Of a stretch of 7,644 bases of DNA, positions 7,027 to 7,644 are shown in pieces. The notes under the pieces were generated by a model. It ran no database searches, was not told the DNA's origin, and worked only from the letters and a program-made list of their open reading frames with translations. The translations under genes and the position numbers were made by a program. Position 1 is the first letter of the stretch. Every line of letters starts with the position of its first letter. This stretch comes from Kouleothrix aurantiaca (GTDB taxonomy: Bacteria; Chloroflexota; Chloroflexia; Chloroflexales; Roseiflexaceae): contig LJCR01000092.1 of NCBI GenBank assembly GCA_001399705.1, forward strand, positions 1 through 7,644, written 5' to 3'.

Positions 7027-7194
7027 TTACGAAGACCTTGATCATCAAGCCTCTGCAAACGCTGTTGCAGAAGCGTGCTATCGCCTGCTTGGCGCGGGAG
7101 AGCGCCGCAGCGGGCTGAGCAGCCTAGAACAAGTGAGGAGCAGGTGAAGCAGGAGACAGTTGATAAGCAGTTAACCGATGCCATTGGGTCCGCC
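7027..7194 (+). other. 168-bp gap between the two rhamnosidase genes with several small inverted repeats
   Basis: No gene is seen. CTTGAT-C-ATCAAG (7037-7049) is a near-palindrome of operator size. CTGCAA (7053-7058) pairs with TTGCAG (7065-7070), while ACGCT (7059-7063), inside that loop, could instead pair with AGCGT (7072-7076), so the two stems exclude each other. GGCGC (7091-7095) pairs with GCGCC (7102-7106). A GTG at 7144 after GAGGAG (7135-7140) is an alternative start for the next gene. No convincing sigma-70 promoter or T-run terminator was found. Confidence 0.35.
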
Positions 7195-7566
7195 ATGACC
7201 ACGATCATCGCGATTCGTTTCGAACATCGCTCCGATGGGCTTGGAATCGGGTCGGCCCAGCCGCGACTATCCTGGACTGTTCGGACACCAGTGGCAGCTT
7301 GGCACCAAACCGGTTACGAGCTTGAAGTCTCTGGGCTGGATGGCCAACTTCAAGACCAAACTGGGCGCGTTGAGTCGGATCAGTCAGTGCTCGTGCCGTG
7401 GCCGTTTGCCCCACTTCAATCTCGTGAGCGCCGGTCAGTTCGAGTTCGGGTCTGGGGCTCCGATGGGCAAGCGTCGGCCTGGAGTGGCCACACGGTTGTC
7501 GAGGCAGGCTTGCTTCACCCGGGCGATTGGGGCGCGCGGTTCGTGAGCCCCATGCGCATCAAGTAA
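7195..7566 (+). pseudogene. N-terminal fragment of a second GH78 alpha-L-rhamnosidase, interrupted by an insertion sequence
   Basis: The frame encodes 123 residues and closely resembles the first domain of long GH78 rhamnosidases, the N-terminal Fn3-like sandwich: IRFEHRSDGLGIGSAQPRLSW (residues 6-26), GYELEVSG, QSVLVPWPFAPLQSRERRSVRVRVWGSDGQASAWS and EAGLLHPGDWGARFVSP. Full-length enzymes of this type are about 850-1000 residues; here family-like sequence stops after FVSP (codon ending 7551) and a stop follows four codons later, inside the insertion-sequence end. The catalytic domains are absent, so this copy cannot be active as it stands. I chose ATG 7195 because it precedes the conserved start of the domain. 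The frame is open further up, and GTG 7144 with GAGGAG just upstream, or ATG 7075, would add unconserved residues. It is a different enzyme class member from the upstream rhamnosidase, not a tandem duplicate, because that one lacks this domain. Confidence 0.8.
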
Positions 7567-7574
7567 AAAGTTAA

Positions 7575-7629
7575 GGAAGCTCTGTGGCATCATGGTGCTG
7601 TAAGACAACCAGAAGATACAGGAGCTTCC
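7575..7629 (+). repeat. Leader inverted repeat able to mask the transposase ribosome binding site
   Basis: GGAAGCTC at 7575-7582 is perfectly complementary to GAGCTTCC at 7622-7629, and TGT at 7583-7585 can continue to pair with ACA at 7618-7620 past a bulged G. The right arm covers the GAG of the AGGAG Shine-Dalgarno (7620-7624). Transcripts entering from outside would carry both arms and fold; transcripts starting inside the element would not. IS10, IS50 and IS231 are known to use this kind of device. Confidence 0.55.
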
Positions 7630-7630
7630 C

Positions 7631-7644
7631 ATGAGTACGATACC
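7631..7644 (+). CDS. First codons of the insertion-sequence transposase (cut by window end)
   Basis: ATG at 7631 is preceded by AGGAG at 7620-7624 with six bases between, the best ribosome binding site in the window. Only M-S-T-I and the first two bases of a likely Pro codon are visible, so the transposase identity rests on the context: the insertion-sequence end just upstream and the same orientation as the interrupted gene. Confidence 0.5.

Larger units (their letters stand above)
7551..7644 (+). mobile_element. Left end of an insertion sequence, resembling the IS231 group of the IS4 family
   Basis: Immediately after the conserved rhamnosidase sequence ends, the composition changes and CATGCGCATCAAGTAAAAAG begins at 7551. 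From memory, the IS231 terminal inverted repeat is CATGCCCATCAACTTAAGAA; 16 of 20 positions agree, including CATGC and CATCAA. A leader of 80 bases with an inverted repeat leads to a start codon with a strong ribosome binding site at 7631, as expected for an IS4-family transposase. Only this end is in the window, so the family call cannot be confirmed from the transposase. IS231-type elements make 10-12 bp target duplications; the left copy would be about 7540-7550. Confidence 0.6.

Noticed and set aside
7075..7194. Longer N-terminus for the second rhamnosidase starting at ATG 7075
   Set aside because: The extra 40 residues have no family resemblance, are hydrophilic and irregular, and overlap the inverted repeats; domain conservation starts right after ATG 7195. 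GTG 7144 remains possible.

Overview
The window looks like a GC-rich bacterial chromosome piece, most likely from a filamentous or photoheterotrophic Chloroflexota (Roseiflexus/Kouleothrix-like). That guess rests on the protein style: a Tricorn/TolB-like propeller, short secreted RTX and beta-helix proteins, and carbohydrate ABC operons without a local ATPase. It is an inference, not a search result.

Layout. On the minus strand, reading leftward from about 1786, lie a parallel beta-helix surface protein (818..1786), a small secreted RTX-repeat protein (353..805) whose ribosome binding site overlaps the preceding stop codon, and, after an extended -10 promoter, the first 84 codons of a beta-propeller protein resembling the start of a Tricorn/S41 peptidase (252 down to the window edge). 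On the plus strand, reading rightward from about 1750, is a carbohydrate-uptake and degradation operon. It contains the C-terminal two thirds of an extracellular solute-binding protein (1740..2636), two MalF/MalG-type permeases (2720..3598 and 3595..4509, overlapping by ATGA), an apparently cytoplasmic GH78-type alpha-L-rhamnosidase (4528..7026) and the N-terminal 120 residues of a second, different GH78 protein (7195..7566). The logic would be binding and import of a rhamnose-containing oligosaccharide, followed by trimming of rhamnose inside the cell. The ATPase is not present and may be a shared MsmK/MalK-type protein encoded elsewhere.

Three things are out of the ordinary. (1) The solute-binding protein and the beta-helix protein are both missing their N-termini, including signal peptides, at the same point (about 1750-1775), head to head. 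This is a rearrangement breakpoint or a chimeric assembly join, so the genes on its two sides should not be read as native neighbours. (2) The second rhamnosidase gene is cut at 7550/7551 by the left end of an insertion sequence whose terminus resembles the IS231 group of the IS4 family. The first codons of its transposase lie at the window edge, and a leader inverted repeat there could mask the transposase ribosome binding site in read-through transcripts. (3) A perfect 12-bp intercistronic stem-loop lies between the binding-protein gene and the first permease gene. I see no tRNA, rRNA, CRISPR array, phage or defence genes.
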